Positions 11,964-21,989 of a stretch of DNA of 64,000 nt are shown here, one piece after another. Origin of the DNA: Mauremys mutica (lineage: Eukaryota; Chordata; Testudines; Geoemydidae); assembly GCF_020497125.1 (NCBI RefSeq), contig NC_059075.1, positions 57,493,321 to 57,557,320 of the forward strand, written 5' to 3'. The translations under genes were made by a program, and so were the position numbers. How positions within the stretch are numbered: position 1 is the stretch's first letter; every line of letters starts with the position of its first letter. The notes beneath the pieces were generated by a model. That model was given only the letters and a program-made list of their open reading frames with translations. It was not told the origin of the DNA and made no database searches.

Positions 11964-12845
11964 CAGGTGTGGGCAAACTTTTTGGCCTGAGGGCCACATC
12001 TGGGTGAGGAAATTGCATGCAGGGCCATTAATTTAGGGCTGGGACATGGGGTTGGGATGTGGGCAGGAGTGCAGGGTGCAGGAGGGGCTCAGAGCAGGGG
12101 GTTGGAGAGCAGGAGGGGCTCAGGGCAGGGGGTTGGGTGCGGGAGATGGCTCAGGGCAGGGGGTTGGGATGCAGAAGGGGTACGGGATGTGGCAGGGGGC
12201 TCAGAGCAGGGGGTTGGGTGCAGGAGAGGGTGCAGAGTGCTGGAGGGGCTCAGGGCAGGGGGCGGGGGGCTCAGGACAGGGGGTTAGGGTGTAGGAGGGG
12301 GTGCAAAGTACGGGAGGGGGCTCAGGGCAGGAGGTTGGGGTGCGGCAGGGGTTGAGGTGCAGGGTGAAGGAGGGGTTCTGGGTGCGGGCTACAGCTCGGT
12401 GCCACTTACTTTGAGCGGCACATAGCAAGGCTAAGGCAGGCTCCCTGCCTGCCTGCCCTGGCCCTGTGCCACTCCTGGAAGTGTCTGGCACCATGTCCCT
12501 GCAGCCCCTGGGGGTGGGGGTGAGCAGAGGGCTCTGTGCGCTGCCCTCACCTGCAGGCATTGCCCCCCCCCGCAGCTCCCATTGGCCGGGAACAGGGAAC
12601 CGCAGCCAATGGGAGCTTCGGGGGCTGTACCCACAGGCGAGGGCAGCACATAGAGCCCTCTTGCCCCCCCCCTTTCTGGGGCTGTAGGGATGTGGTGCCA
12701 GTTGCTTCCAGGAGTGGCGCGGGGCCAGGGCAGGCAGGGAGCCTGCCTTAGCCCTGCTGCACCATGGGGCTGGCAATCCCACGGGCAGGATCCAAAGCCC
12801 TGATAGATTGGATCTGGCCCATGGGCCATAATTTGCCCTCCCCTG
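11964..12845. mobile_element. Non-autonomous hAT-like element with internal minisatellite
   Basis: The left end CAGGTGTGGGCAAACTT and right end AATTTGCCCTCCCCTG are inverted copies. Flanking 8-bp duplications are ATCTAGTA (11956-11963) and ATCGAGTA (12846-12853), seven of eight matching. From about 12040 to 12360 the interior is a minisatellite of phrases like GGCTCAGGGCAGGGGGTTGGG. The rest is GC-rich and includes an inverted pair with GGCAGGCAGGGAGCCTGCC. There is no transposase, so it would depend on a hAT enzyme elsewhere. Confidence 0.8.
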
Positions 12846-12853
12846 ATCGAGTA

Positions 12854-13029
12854 AATGACTGGCTAATCTCAAGGATTTTGACTCAATAGCATTACAATGT
12901 ATATGGAATTGTTTTTGAACACTCAAGATTGAGGGTGATATTAATAATGCTGTTACAAATGTTTTAACAACAAAAATGCTTTTGTGCTTTATAAATTGAG
13001 ATTGAAAAGGGTGCAACTGACTAAAGAAG
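12854..13029. other. Unassigned spacer
   Basis: A short A+T-rich stretch between two GC-rich insertions. No feature seen. Confidence 0.4.
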
Positions 13030-13975
13030 TCTGTGTCCACGTGTAGAAGGGCTCAGCCGAGGCTCATCCCTCTGCAGGGTTGTAGGGTATCCCCACCGCC
13101 TCGCACTAGTTCACTCTGGGCCCAAGCCCTGGGTCAGGGCTGGCCAGTAAACAAACAGTCAGGAGCTTAGGCCCTTAGGCAGGGGCTGAGCCAATAGTTC
13201 AATATGAGCCCTGGCCCTAGGTCAAGGTGGGGCAGCAAACACACCGTCAGGGGCTCAGGCCCTTAGGCAGGGGCTGAGCCAATAGTTCAATGTGAGTCCC
13301 TGGTCCCTAGGTCAGGGCGGGGCAGCAAACACACAGTCAGGAGCTCAGACTTTTGAGCGTCTGGTGTGAGGGGAGACTTCCACCCGTGAGTGAGGTGGCA
13401 GGGGGGACGCAGGCCCACCTGCTCCACTGCATCCCAGCCTGGGGCCCTAGCAGCGGCAGAAGACTTGCTGCTGCGTCAGTGGGGATCCTGACCGCAACAC
13501 ACTGACATTGGTTCTGGCCCTGCTGTGGCTAGGCCAGGGTCAGCTGCCCCCGGGCTACTTCCGGACTCCCCCTCATAAGGTTTGGCTGGCATCCTCGGCG
13601 GTTTCCAGCACCATTGGTTCCTCTGGGTAACTAGCGAAGGGTAGGCTCGGCTGCTCCTCGGGGTAGCTGGCGAGGGGTAGGCGCAGCTGGCCCAGCCAGT
13701 CCTCAGGTTGGCCGCCTTGGCCAGTCCTCAGGTCGGCCGCGGCCCGCCAGTGTTTCCCAACCCAGAGCTAGGCCACAGGCATCTGGTCTCTCCGGCGGCT
13801 GGCTTTCAACTGAGCTTTGCAGCGTGGCTTTTCTACTTCCTGTCCTGTGCCATGGCCTCTGGGGGGCTGGTATAGGACACCCTGGCTCCACCCACGTTGG
13901 TGCTAGGGGAGGCTTGTTCCTCCGCGGGGCTGTGGGATATCCCACCGCCTCGCTACACCACCCCCACACACACAC
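13030..13975. repeat. GC-rich unclassified insertion with about 90-bp tandem repeats
   Basis: Three tandem copies of an 88-90 bp unit lie at about 13150-13350. The shared phrase GTCAGG recurs at 13158, 13246 and 13336, with AGGCAGGGGCTGAGCCAATAG between copies. The insertion is bracketed by direct repeats related to TATCCCCACCGCCTCGC (about 13089) and TATCCCACCGCCTCGCT (about 13938). Direct terminal repeats suggest LTR-like ends or a large duplication, but I see no protein and cannot assign a class. The stretch ends in a short CA repeat. Confidence 0.5.
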
Positions 13976-14766
13976 TCGCACATCTAATTTCAATGAATTA
14001 TATGGTTTCCGAAACAGAGCATGTATGTATTTGGCTGAAATGCATCTTCCAGCTAAGAAAATGTTTCTTAGGTTTATTTTGATATTTCATCTTAGTCGGG
14101 AATCAGGTGTTTCACTGTTTTTTTTGGTTTTTTTAAGGAATTTTAATATCCATGAACGGTGCTGGGCTGATAGTCCTATAGATAAAGAAAAGTGTTCTAT
14201 CTCGAAAAGAGGCATAGACAAATCAGCAACATTATTATGGTCTTGCTCACGTTGCCCTGCTACTAATCTTCAGTTGTTATACAGCATATGTAGTTCATTC
14301 TCCATACCTATTGTTCAGCTCCGAGCCTCTTTCTTGCACTGCAAACAAATGGGCCAATTAGTATCAGTTTTTATAGTATTTTGATGGTGTGGACACCTGT
14401 TCACCATGAAATTAACTGCAGACACTAACTGATTTCATGCAGGACACTCAGTCAAGCAGCCAGTAGATGGCTATTGCTTTTAGTCCTTATTGATGTGGGG
14501 TCAGTTCACACCATGTCATTGGTAGCTTTTCTTTTACTACCTTTATTTCATTTATTACCATACTCTTAAATTTACGTTAAAAATATATGGCTGAGGAGAA
14601 CTGGAGAACAATTTATGTTAATAGAGACTTCAATGAGGATGATGACTCAAACCTACAATAATGGTATTTGCGGTAAAGTAATTTTGTTGGTTTAGTTGTT
14701 GCACAAGGTTATTGTGATTACTCAGTTAATCATTGATAAAAGGAAAGCTTAGGTTGATAATTTAGT
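13976..14766. other. Intron-like DNA, no gene recognised
   Basis: A moderately long open frame overlaps 13824-14384 but shows no domain and starts inside the GC-rich insertion. I treat it as chance. No splice-flanked ryanodine receptor segment is visible. Confidence 0.4.
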
Positions 14767-14865
14767 GTGGGATTTTCAAAAGTTCTTAAGTGACTTTGGA
14801 GCACAAGTCCTATTGAAGCTTGGAATTGTGCTTCTAAATCACTTACCTGCTTTTAAAAATCCCAC
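14767..14865. repeat. Hairpin repeat (short palindromic MITE-like)
   Basis: The ends GTGGGATTTTCAAAAG and CTTTTAAAAATCCCAC pair, and the inner arms AAGTGACTTTGGAGCACAA and TTGTGCTTCTAAATCACTT also pair, leaving a short loop near 14815. The whole unit is about 99 bp. Such perfectly framed hairpins are usually short non-autonomous DNA elements. No coding content. Confidence 0.65.
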
Positions 14866-15188
14866 TCAAAATGTAGATATTTATTTAAAGAATGACAGAT
14901 ATATTTGGGAATAGAGATTTGAGTTAAATAGTCAAGTTTTGCATTTACCAAAGCATAAATATTTTAATTAGTTTGTAGATTTATTTTTTTACTATATATA
15001 GTATCAACTAACAATAGTGCTTAATAAATTCATAGGGATTTCTTAAACTTAAGTAGCGTATCAAAATCTTTATAGATTTCTATTTTTTAAAAGATACCAA
15101 AATTGAAGTTTGTCTCCAATTGACCCATTTGCTGTGTTAATATATGCTCTTATTTAAATGTTGCACTTTTTCATTCAAAATTGCATAG
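14866..15188 (+). other. Intron sequence before the first RYR3 exon found
   Basis: A+T-rich intron ending in a pyrimidine-containing acceptor: ACTTTTTCATTCAAAATTGCATAG immediately precedes the exon at 15189. No other signal recognised. Confidence 0.6.
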
Positions 15189-15405
15189 GGTTCGTTTCCT
15201 ACTGGGTGGACGTCATGGAGAGTTTAAGTTCCTGCCTCCCACTGGGTATGCTCCGTGCTATGAAGCTTTGCTTCCAAAAGAGAAGATGAAATTGGAACCA
15301 GTAAAAGAGTATAAGAGAGATTCTGATGGAGTTAGGGATTTGCTGGGTACAACACAATTCCTCTCCCAAGCTTCCTTCATCCCTTGTCCGATAGACACCA
15401 CTCAG
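15189..15405 (+). CDS. RYR3: RYR3 exon a (end of SPRY1-side region, start of RyR repeat 1)
   Basis: A 217-bp internal exon of a ryanodine receptor, the tetrameric Ca2+ release channel of the sarcoplasmic and endoplasmic reticulum. It opens with the last base of a split codon and then reads [20 protein letters not shown], the segment just after SPRY1, and ends in [12 protein letters not shown], the entry to the first RyR repeat. [13 protein letters not shown] favours RYR3 over RYR1 and RYR2, which differ here as I recall them. The acceptor is TTGCATAG and the donor GTATGT at 15406. No stop, no frameshift. The preceding exon is outside the window or was not recognised. Confidence 0.92.
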
Positions 15406-15645
15406 GTATGTCTACTTTACAATAATGGAAGTGTAAAATTCATCTTACCCAGAATCTTAAAATGAGCAGTAAAAAATTTAGGCCAGCATGTATCCTCTCT
15501 TAGCAATGTACTGTTTGTGCAATACAGTATTTAATGATATGTTAAATAATCTTGGTGTCAGTTGTTATAGTTGAAGTATTTTAGGAAAGTTGGACATTAC
15601 TGAGTCTCTTCTCTCTTGTTGAATCTTGAAATATTTTCTTCTTAG

Positions 15646-15750
15646 ATTGTTTTGCCTCTTCACCTTGAAAAGATCAGGGACAAGTTAGCTGAAAATATCC
15701 ATGAACTATGGGGAATGAATAAAATAGAGCTTGGCTGGACCTATGGCAAG
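15646..15750 (+). CDS. RYR3: RYR3 exon b (RyR repeat 1)
   Basis: A 105-bp phase-0 exon of exactly 35 codons, separated from the previous exon by a 240-bp intron. It reads [20 protein letters not shown] then [15 protein letters not shown], the core of the first RyR repeat. The repeat is a helical cytoplasmic module of the channel's N-terminal shell. The acceptor is TTTTCTTCTTAG and the donor GTAAGA at 15751. A CR1 LINE starts about 65 bp past the donor. Confidence 0.93.
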
Positions 15751-15814
15751 GTAAGAAGTGAGAGTACTTCTTATTATATGTGAAGTTGGTAGTACCACCA
15801 ACTATTAAGACTGT

Positions 15815-17135
15815 ATCACAGAATGATAGAAATGTAGGATGGAAGGGACCTTGAGAGGTCCAGTCCTCGGTGCTGAAGCAGGACCAAGTATACTGAGCTC
15901 ATCGCTGACAGGTGTTTGTTAAGTTTGTTCTTGAAACCTTTCACTGACTGGGATTCTACAAGCTCCCTTGGAAGCCTAGTTCAGTACTTAAATATCCTTA
16001 AGGTTAAAAAGTTTTTTCTAATATCTAACCTAAATCTCCCTTGCTACAGATTAAGCCCATTACTTCTTGTCTTACTTTCCGTGAACATGGAGAACAATTT
16101 ATCACTATCCTTTGTATAACAGCCCTTAATGTACTTGAAGACTGTTCTCAGTTCTCTCTTCAGTTTTCTTTTCTAAGATTAAACATGCCCAATTTTTCCA
16201 CATAGGTTAGGCTTTCTAAAAATTTTATAATTTTTATTGTTCTCCTCTGGACTCTCTCCACATCTTTCTTCAAGTGTTGTACCCAGAACTAAACAGAGTG
16301 CTCCACCTGAGACCTCAGCAGTGGGGACAGTTACTTCCCATGTCTTGCATACAATATTCCTGTTAATACACCCCAGAATTATATTGATCTTTTTTACATC
16401 TGCATCACACTGCTGATTCATATTCAATTTGTGATCTAGTATAACCCCCAGATCCTTTTAATTAGTACTATTGCCTAGCCAGTTATTTCCCATTTTGTAG
16501 TTGTACATTTGATTTTGCCTTCCTAGGTGGTGTACTTTTCACTTATCTTTATTGAATTTCATCTTTTTTATATCAGACCTATTCTCCAATTTGTCAAGGC
16601 CATTTTGAATTCTAATCCTGTTCTCCAAAGTACTAACACCCTCTCCCAGTTTGGTGTCATCCACAGATTTCATAAGCATATTCTCCACTTTATTTTCCAA
16701 GTCATAAATGAAGATATTGAATAGTACCAGATCCAGGACAGACCCCTGTAAGGCCCCATTAGATATATCATCCCAGTTTAACAGTGAATCATTGGTAACT
16801 ATTCTTTGAGTACAGTCTATCAATCAGTTGTGCATCCATTTTATGGTAATTTTCTTTTGAGACTGTCATGTGGAACTGTGTCAAAAGCCTTTCTAAAATC
16901 AAGGTGTAATATGTCTACAAATTCCCCCCCCTCCCCCCCCGCAATCCACTAGGCCAGTAATCCTTTTTTTTTTTTTAAGGAAATTAGGTTGGTTTGGCAT
17001 GATTTGTTCTTGACACATCCATGTTGGCTATTACTTATAACCCTATTATCTTCAATGTGCTTACCACTTGATTGTTTAATAATTTGTTTCAGTATATTTC
17101 CAGCTATTGAAGTTAGGCTGACTTTTGGATGCTCT
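15815..17135 (-). mobile_element. CR1 LINE antisense, 3' segment (outer host of a nested set)
   Basis: The left edge carries the reversed CR1 tail (CACAGAATGATAGAAATGTAGG). Minus-strand frames include 16823-16539 (NGALQGSVLDLVLFNIFI, then SVDDTKLGEGVSTLENRI) and 16427-16179, the RT palm and C-terminus. The copy stops near 17135, within the antisense of the RPVSLTS block, and resumes at 21033. A homopolymer-rich patch (C then T runs) at 16925-16980 is a local disruption. Confidence 0.88.
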
Positions 17136-17149
17136 TCCCATTTTCAAAG

Positions 17150-19383
17150 ATAGCTTTAAAGACCTGATTTATCAGGGAGATTAGAGAGGCTACAAAAGCA
17201 GAAAGCACAGTAAAAATGGGGGATTTCAATTTTCCTCATACTGACTGGGTACATGAGACCACTGGAAGAGATACAATTACTAGACATCGTAAATAACTGC
17301 TACTTTGATCATGGATTGGTGCAAGAGGGGAATATAGGTTAACCTCTTGGTAATAGCAGCCATAATTTAATTAAATTGAAAAATCTTTGTAGGGGGAGAA
17401 GTGACCAAGAAACCCACCACAGTAGCATTTAACTTCAAAAAGGGGAGCTAGTGAAAAATGAGGATCTAGTTAAATGGAAATTAAAAGAAACAGACCTGAG
17501 GATGAAATGCTTGCAAACTACATGGAGACTATTTAAAAACACTGTAATAGAGGCTCAAATTAAATGTATCCCCCCCCAAAAAAATCATAGAGGACCAATA
17601 AAATGCCACCACGGCTAAACAGCAGAGTAAACCAGGCATTTAGGGGAAAAAAGGGCATCTTTTAAAAGTTGGAAATAAAATCCTAGTGAGGAAAATAGGA
17701 AGGAAAATAAACTCTGGCCAGTCAAGTGTAAAAGTATAATAAAGCAGTCCAAGAAAGAATTTAAAGAGGAACTAGCAAAGGACAAAAACAAATAGCAGTT
17801 TTGTAAAGTACATCATAAGCAGGGAGCCTGCCAAATAGTCAGTGGTGCTACTGGACAATTGAGGTGTTACAGGTGACGCAAGGGAGACAAGGCTGTTGTG
17901 GAGAATCTAAATTCTTTTCATTGGTCTTCACTGCAGAAATGGGGGAGATTCCCACACCTGATCCATTCTTTTTAGGTGATGAATCTGAGAAACTGTCCCA
18001 GATTGAGGTGTCAGTAGAGGTGGTTTTGGAACGAATTGATAAATTAAGCAATAATAAATCACCAATACCAGATAGTAATTGCAGAACTAATAACTGTGAT
18101 ATATTAACCTATTGCTTAAATCAGCCTCTGTACCAGAAGACTGTAAAGTAGCTAACATAATGCTGATATTTTAAAAAGGCTCCTGAGGGGATCCTGGTAA
18201 TTACAAGCCAGTAAACCCAACTTCAGTACCAGGAAAATTGGTTGAAACTATAATAAAACACAGAATTATCAGACACATAGATAAACATGATATGTCAGTG
18301 AAGAGTCAGCATGGCTTTTGTAAGTGGAAATCATGTCTCACTAATCTTTTAGAATTCTTTGAGGATGCCAACAAGTATATGGGCTTTCAGAAAACCTTTG
18401 GCAAGGTCCCTCACAAAAGGCTATTAAGCAAACTACGTAGTCATGGGATAAGAGGGAAAGTCCTCTCATGGATTAGTAACAATTAAAAGATCGGAAACAA
18501 AAAGTAGGAATAAATGGTCAGTTTTCACAATGGAGAGAGATAAATAGTGGAGTCCTCCAAGAATCAGTAACTGGGGTCTGTATTGTTCAACATATCCATA
18601 GATGACCTGGAAAAAGGGGTACACAGTGAGGTGTCAAAGTTTGAAGATGATACAAAATTATTCAAGATAGTTAAGTCCAAAGGTGACTGCACAGAGTTAC
18701 AAATGGATCTCACAAAACTGGATGACTGGGTGACAAAATGACAGAGGAAATTCAATGTTAAGTGCAAAGTAGTGCATGTTGGAAAAAATAATCCCAACTA
18801 TATAAAATGATGGGGTCTAGATTAGCTCTTACCACTCAAGAAAGAGATTGTGGAGTCGTTGTGGATAGGTCCCGGAAAACATGCTAGGAACCATTAGGAA
18901 AAGGATAGATGATAAAACAGAAAATATCATAATGCAACTACATAAATCCCTAGTACACCCACATCTTGAATACTGTGTGCAGTTCTGGTTTTTCCATCTC
19001 AAAAATATACATTAAAATTGGAAAAAGTACAGAAAAGGGTAACAAAAATGATTGGGTGTATGGAACAGCATCCATACAAGGAGCGATTACAAGGGACTCT
19101 TCAGATTGGAAAAGAAACGACTGAGGGGGGATATGATAGAGGTCTATAAAATCATGAATGGTATGGAGAAAATGAATAGAGGAGTATAGTTTACCCCTTC
19201 ACATAACACAAGAATTAGGGGTTATGCAATGAAATTAGTAGGCAGTTGTTTAAAACAAACAAAAGGACAATTTTCTTCTTCATGGAGTGCACAGCCACCC
19301 TCTGGAACTCATTGCAAGGACATGTTGTGAATGCCACAAATATAACTGCATTAAAAAACGAAGTAGATAAAGTTGATGGAGGA
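17150..19383 (+). mobile_element. Sense CR1/L3-like LINE inserted in antisense CR1
   Basis: Broken plus-strand frames give CR1-type ORF2 in order: an endonuclease-side segment near 17200-17360, KLSNNKSPIPDSN near 18040, the RT fingers VETIIKHRIIRHIDKHDMSV at 18241, QHGFCKWKSCLTN, the palm motif as FEDDTKLFKIV near 18640, and the C-terminal WNSLQGHVVNATNITALKNE near 19300. Many stops show it is inactive. Its 3' UTR continues beyond two LTR-like insertions to about 21028. Confidence 0.85.
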
Positions 19384-20176
19384 TGACCACACTGCACCTT
19401 AAACAGTGGGCTATTGTCTGGCTTGCTGGGGGAAAGGGGTATTCCTCTTTAAGGGCAGAGAGGCACAGACATCACTGACTCGTTCCCCCTAGGTGACTGG
19501 AAGAGAGGGGTGAGTGTATACAGGTGCCAAACCAAGCAGAAGAAGCCCCTTTTCACCCAGACCAACACCCATCCTTGAAAGAGGCAAAATACCAAGTTTG
19601 GTCAGGATCTGCTGTGGGCACTACACTAGTTGCTGCTTTCTCAGGGGGGTGGGGGAGTAAGGATTTTTCCCCTCACCATCAGATTGACCAATGGGGGGGC
19701 ATAGTTGGGTCTAGCATGGAATGGGAGTTAGCCTATGATGTTGCAACTCATTATGTAAGCATGGGGTGGATGCCCAGTGCAGGTACTCTGTGGAGAAGGG
19801 CAACAGTGATCCAATAAACGGTTTGATAAAGGATTTAAAAGAGGTGTTTCTAAAGGAGTGGGAATGCTAGGGTTTGGGGCTCTTATGACAGGCATAGCAG
19901 GGAGGCAGCTCCTCTCCTCCTCTATAGCTGATCTTACCATTCCCCCCCACCAAATGAGGGTTAAGGTCCCAACAGCAAGCTGGCTGGGGACCAGGATGAA
20001 AAGGGGGGAGGGGTGGAGCTGACAAAAGCCCCCCCAGGTAGATATTGAAATGATTATGGAGTTACCTGCAGTTTACACTTTTATCTTCCAGGTACTCCCA
20101 GACAGTTGTTAATAAAGTTGTGGATTAATTAAAACACATCCAGTGTCTCCTGTCCTCCTTCTGGTATAACTGGACA
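19384..20176 (+). mobile_element. LTR-like insertion 1 in CR1 3' UTR
   Basis: The segment starts TGACCACAC and ends TGGACA. It carries a polyadenylation-type signal (AATAAAG near 20110) and interrupts the CR1 3' UTR, whose text appears to continue from GATGGAGGA on the left to ATAGGTCCATCAATGGC on the right. This fits a solo LTR, but no clean target duplication could be read. No retroviral or retrotransposon protein is present. It could instead be an unrelated non-LTR repeat. Confidence 0.4.
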
Positions 20177-20288
20177 ATAGGTCCATCAATGGCAATTAGC
20201 CAAGATGATCAGGGATGCAACCTCAGCTCCAGCTGTCGCTAAAAATCCAACTGTTAGAAGCTGGGACTGGTTGACAGGGGATGAATTA
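20177..20288 (+). mobile_element. CR1/L3-like 3' UTR fragment between two insertions
   Basis: The text GGTCCATCAATGGCAATTAG, then GATGATCAGGGATGCAACC and GTTAGAAGCTGGGACTGG, is typical of the 3' UTR of vertebrate CR1/L3-like elements as I recall them. It links the RT part upstream to the terminal tail at about 20902-21028. Confidence 0.6.
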
Positions 20289-20901
20289 TGTAGAAAAGGG
20301 TGCAGGGGGAAGGCAGTGGAATGTAGGTAGGCCTGGCCTGACGTGAGTAATTGAAGGTATGGGCAGGGTGGGGGGGCTCATTCTTTGGAAGACAGGGTTA
20401 AGGAGATAAATAAATAATAGGGCTGAAAACAGAATGTTTTTGCTCAGATAAGTAAATGGGTCAGTAAGCTTCAAGACAATGTCTGAGCTAGCTAAGATAA
20501 GAGGGGGAATGCCCAGGGAACCATTTACTGTGAACAAGAAAACAATGGACAAGAGAAACCAGGAGTGTAAAGATGAGGTAAAGAATAATGTTGAACGTGG
20601 ACAATGTGTGAACAGAACATGCTGTACAGGGGTTGGTTCCTGCAAAGTAACCAATCCAGTCCAAGAATTTGTGATGCAATGTATAGTAAAGGCAATAAAA
20701 TGTGTAAAGTTGTAAAGGGAGAGTTTATCTGGAACTTTGGAGCTGTGTTGTACCCTGCATCTACCCCCCGCCCCGCTTGCATTTTAATCTGATCAACTCA
20801 GCGTTGCTGTATGCCAAATAAAAATACCTAAGTGATGAAGTTTAGAGTCAAACTGAGTTCTTGGGAAGCCAACTGGAAAAAGGTGTTGGAGGGAATCCCA
20901 A
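20289..20901 (+). mobile_element. LTR-like insertion 2 in CR1 3' UTR
   Basis: This segment of about 612 bp begins TGTAGAAAAGG and ends GGGAATCCCA. It has A/T-rich polyadenylation-type signals (AATAAAATG near 20695 and AATAAAAATACC near 20818). It splits the CR1 3' UTR between GACAGGGGATGAATTA and GGGTCACTCAATAATTGCC. It looks like a solo LTR of an endogenous retrovirus-type element. No coding region was seen and the target duplication is unclear. Confidence 0.45.
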
Positions 20902-21028
20902 TATGGGTCACTCAATAATTGCCTTGTTCTATTCATTCCTCTGAAGCTTCTGGCACTGGCCACTTCCAGAAGATAGGATACTGGGCTAGATGGACTATTG
21001 GTCTGACCCAGTATGTCTGTTCTTATGC
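20902..21028 (+). mobile_element. CR1/L3-like 3' terminus
   Basis: This ends the sense LINE: ACTGGCCACTTCCAGAAG, then ATACTGGGCTAGATGGAC, then TTGGTCTGACCCAGTATG and a TTCTTATG end. That terminal text is widespread in reptile CR1/L3-like elements. Antisense CR1 sequence resumes immediately after it. Confidence 0.7.
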
Positions 21029-21032
21029 TCCC

Positions 21033-21800
21033 CAGTTCTCTGGGACCTCACCCATGCTCCATGAGTTATTACAGATAATCACTAAAGGGTCTGAGATTGC
21101 TTCAGGTAGTTCATGAAGTAACCTAGGATGAATTTCTTCAGGCCCTGCCAACTTGAATACATCTAATGTATCTAAATATTCGTTAACCTGTTCTTTCCCT
21201 ATTGTTGTTAATATTAGTTGTGCTGAGAATTTGGTCACATTAATCTCTTTAGTGAAGACTGAAACAGAATAGGCATTAAACACCTCAGTTTTCTTGATGT
21301 TATTTGCTATTATCTCTCCTTCCCCACTATGTGGAGAATCTACTGTTGCTCCTTATATATTTAAAGAGCCGCTTCTTACTGTCTTTTATATCCCCTGCTA
21401 GGTGTAACTCATTTTGTACTTCAGCCTTTCTGATTTTGTTTGTGCTATTCTTCAGTACTCCTCCTTAGCAATTTGGTCTTGTTTCCATATTTTGTAGGAT
21501 TCCTTTTTGATTTTCAAGTAATTAAAGAGCTCCCGATGGAGCCATATTGGCCTCTTACTATTCTTCCTATATTTTCTTTACATTGGTATAGTTTGCAGTT
21601 GTGCCTTTAATATCATCTCCTTGAGAAACTGCCAACATTCCTGAGCTCTCTTGTCCTTATTTTGCTGCTTTCCCTCCTTCCTTTCTTTAGAATCATGAAA
21701 TCTATCATTACATGATCACTTTCACCCAGATTGCCTTCATCCTTCAGATTCACAGCCAATTATTCCCTGTTAGTCAGATTCAAGTCTAAAGTGGACATAG
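21033..21800 (-). mobile_element. CR1 LINE antisense, 5' segment (resumes after nested insertions)
   Basis: The minus-strand frame 21283-21023 reads LDTLDVFKLAGPEEIHPRLL and ISDPLVIICNNSWSMGEVP. In CR1 ORF2 this lies immediately upstream of the RPVSLTS region where the left segment stopped near 17135. The order is therefore consistent with one element split by the sense LINE. Sequence to about 21800 is antisense of more 5' ORF2. The 5' end is approximate. Confidence 0.8.
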
Positions 21801-21989
21801 TCCCTCCCCTGGGTACATAAGGCAGTGCTGCCCCAACCAGTTCTCCCTTCCAGACCCTCTCTCTTGTCTCTTCTTACCATCCATGGCTGGAGTTGCAGCT
21901 CTGTGTGGTCTTAACCTCGGAACACTTCATCTAGTTCAGTTTTTTTCTCATGTTGTATATAGTTAGTAGTACCCTCAGGGTTAGTTGCA

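Noticed and set aside
12046..12355. Several overlapping glycine- and arginine-rich open frames
   Set aside because: They arise in all three frames from the G-rich minisatellite inside the hAT element and show no domain or codon signal.
12201..13040. A 279-residue minus-strand open frame
   Set aside because: It runs from the host flank through the minisatellite of a non-autonomous hAT element with no recognisable domain; long frames are expected in such GC-rich repeats.
13824..14384. A 186-residue open frame before RYR3 exon a
   Set aside because: It crosses from a GC-rich insertion into A+T-rich intron, has no homology I can recognise, and is not flanked by splice sites in the RYR3 phase.
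1..15188. Upstream RYR3 exon encoding the rest of SPRY1
   Set aside because: I looked for the expected segment before VRFLLGG but saw no match; the preceding exon is probably outside the window.
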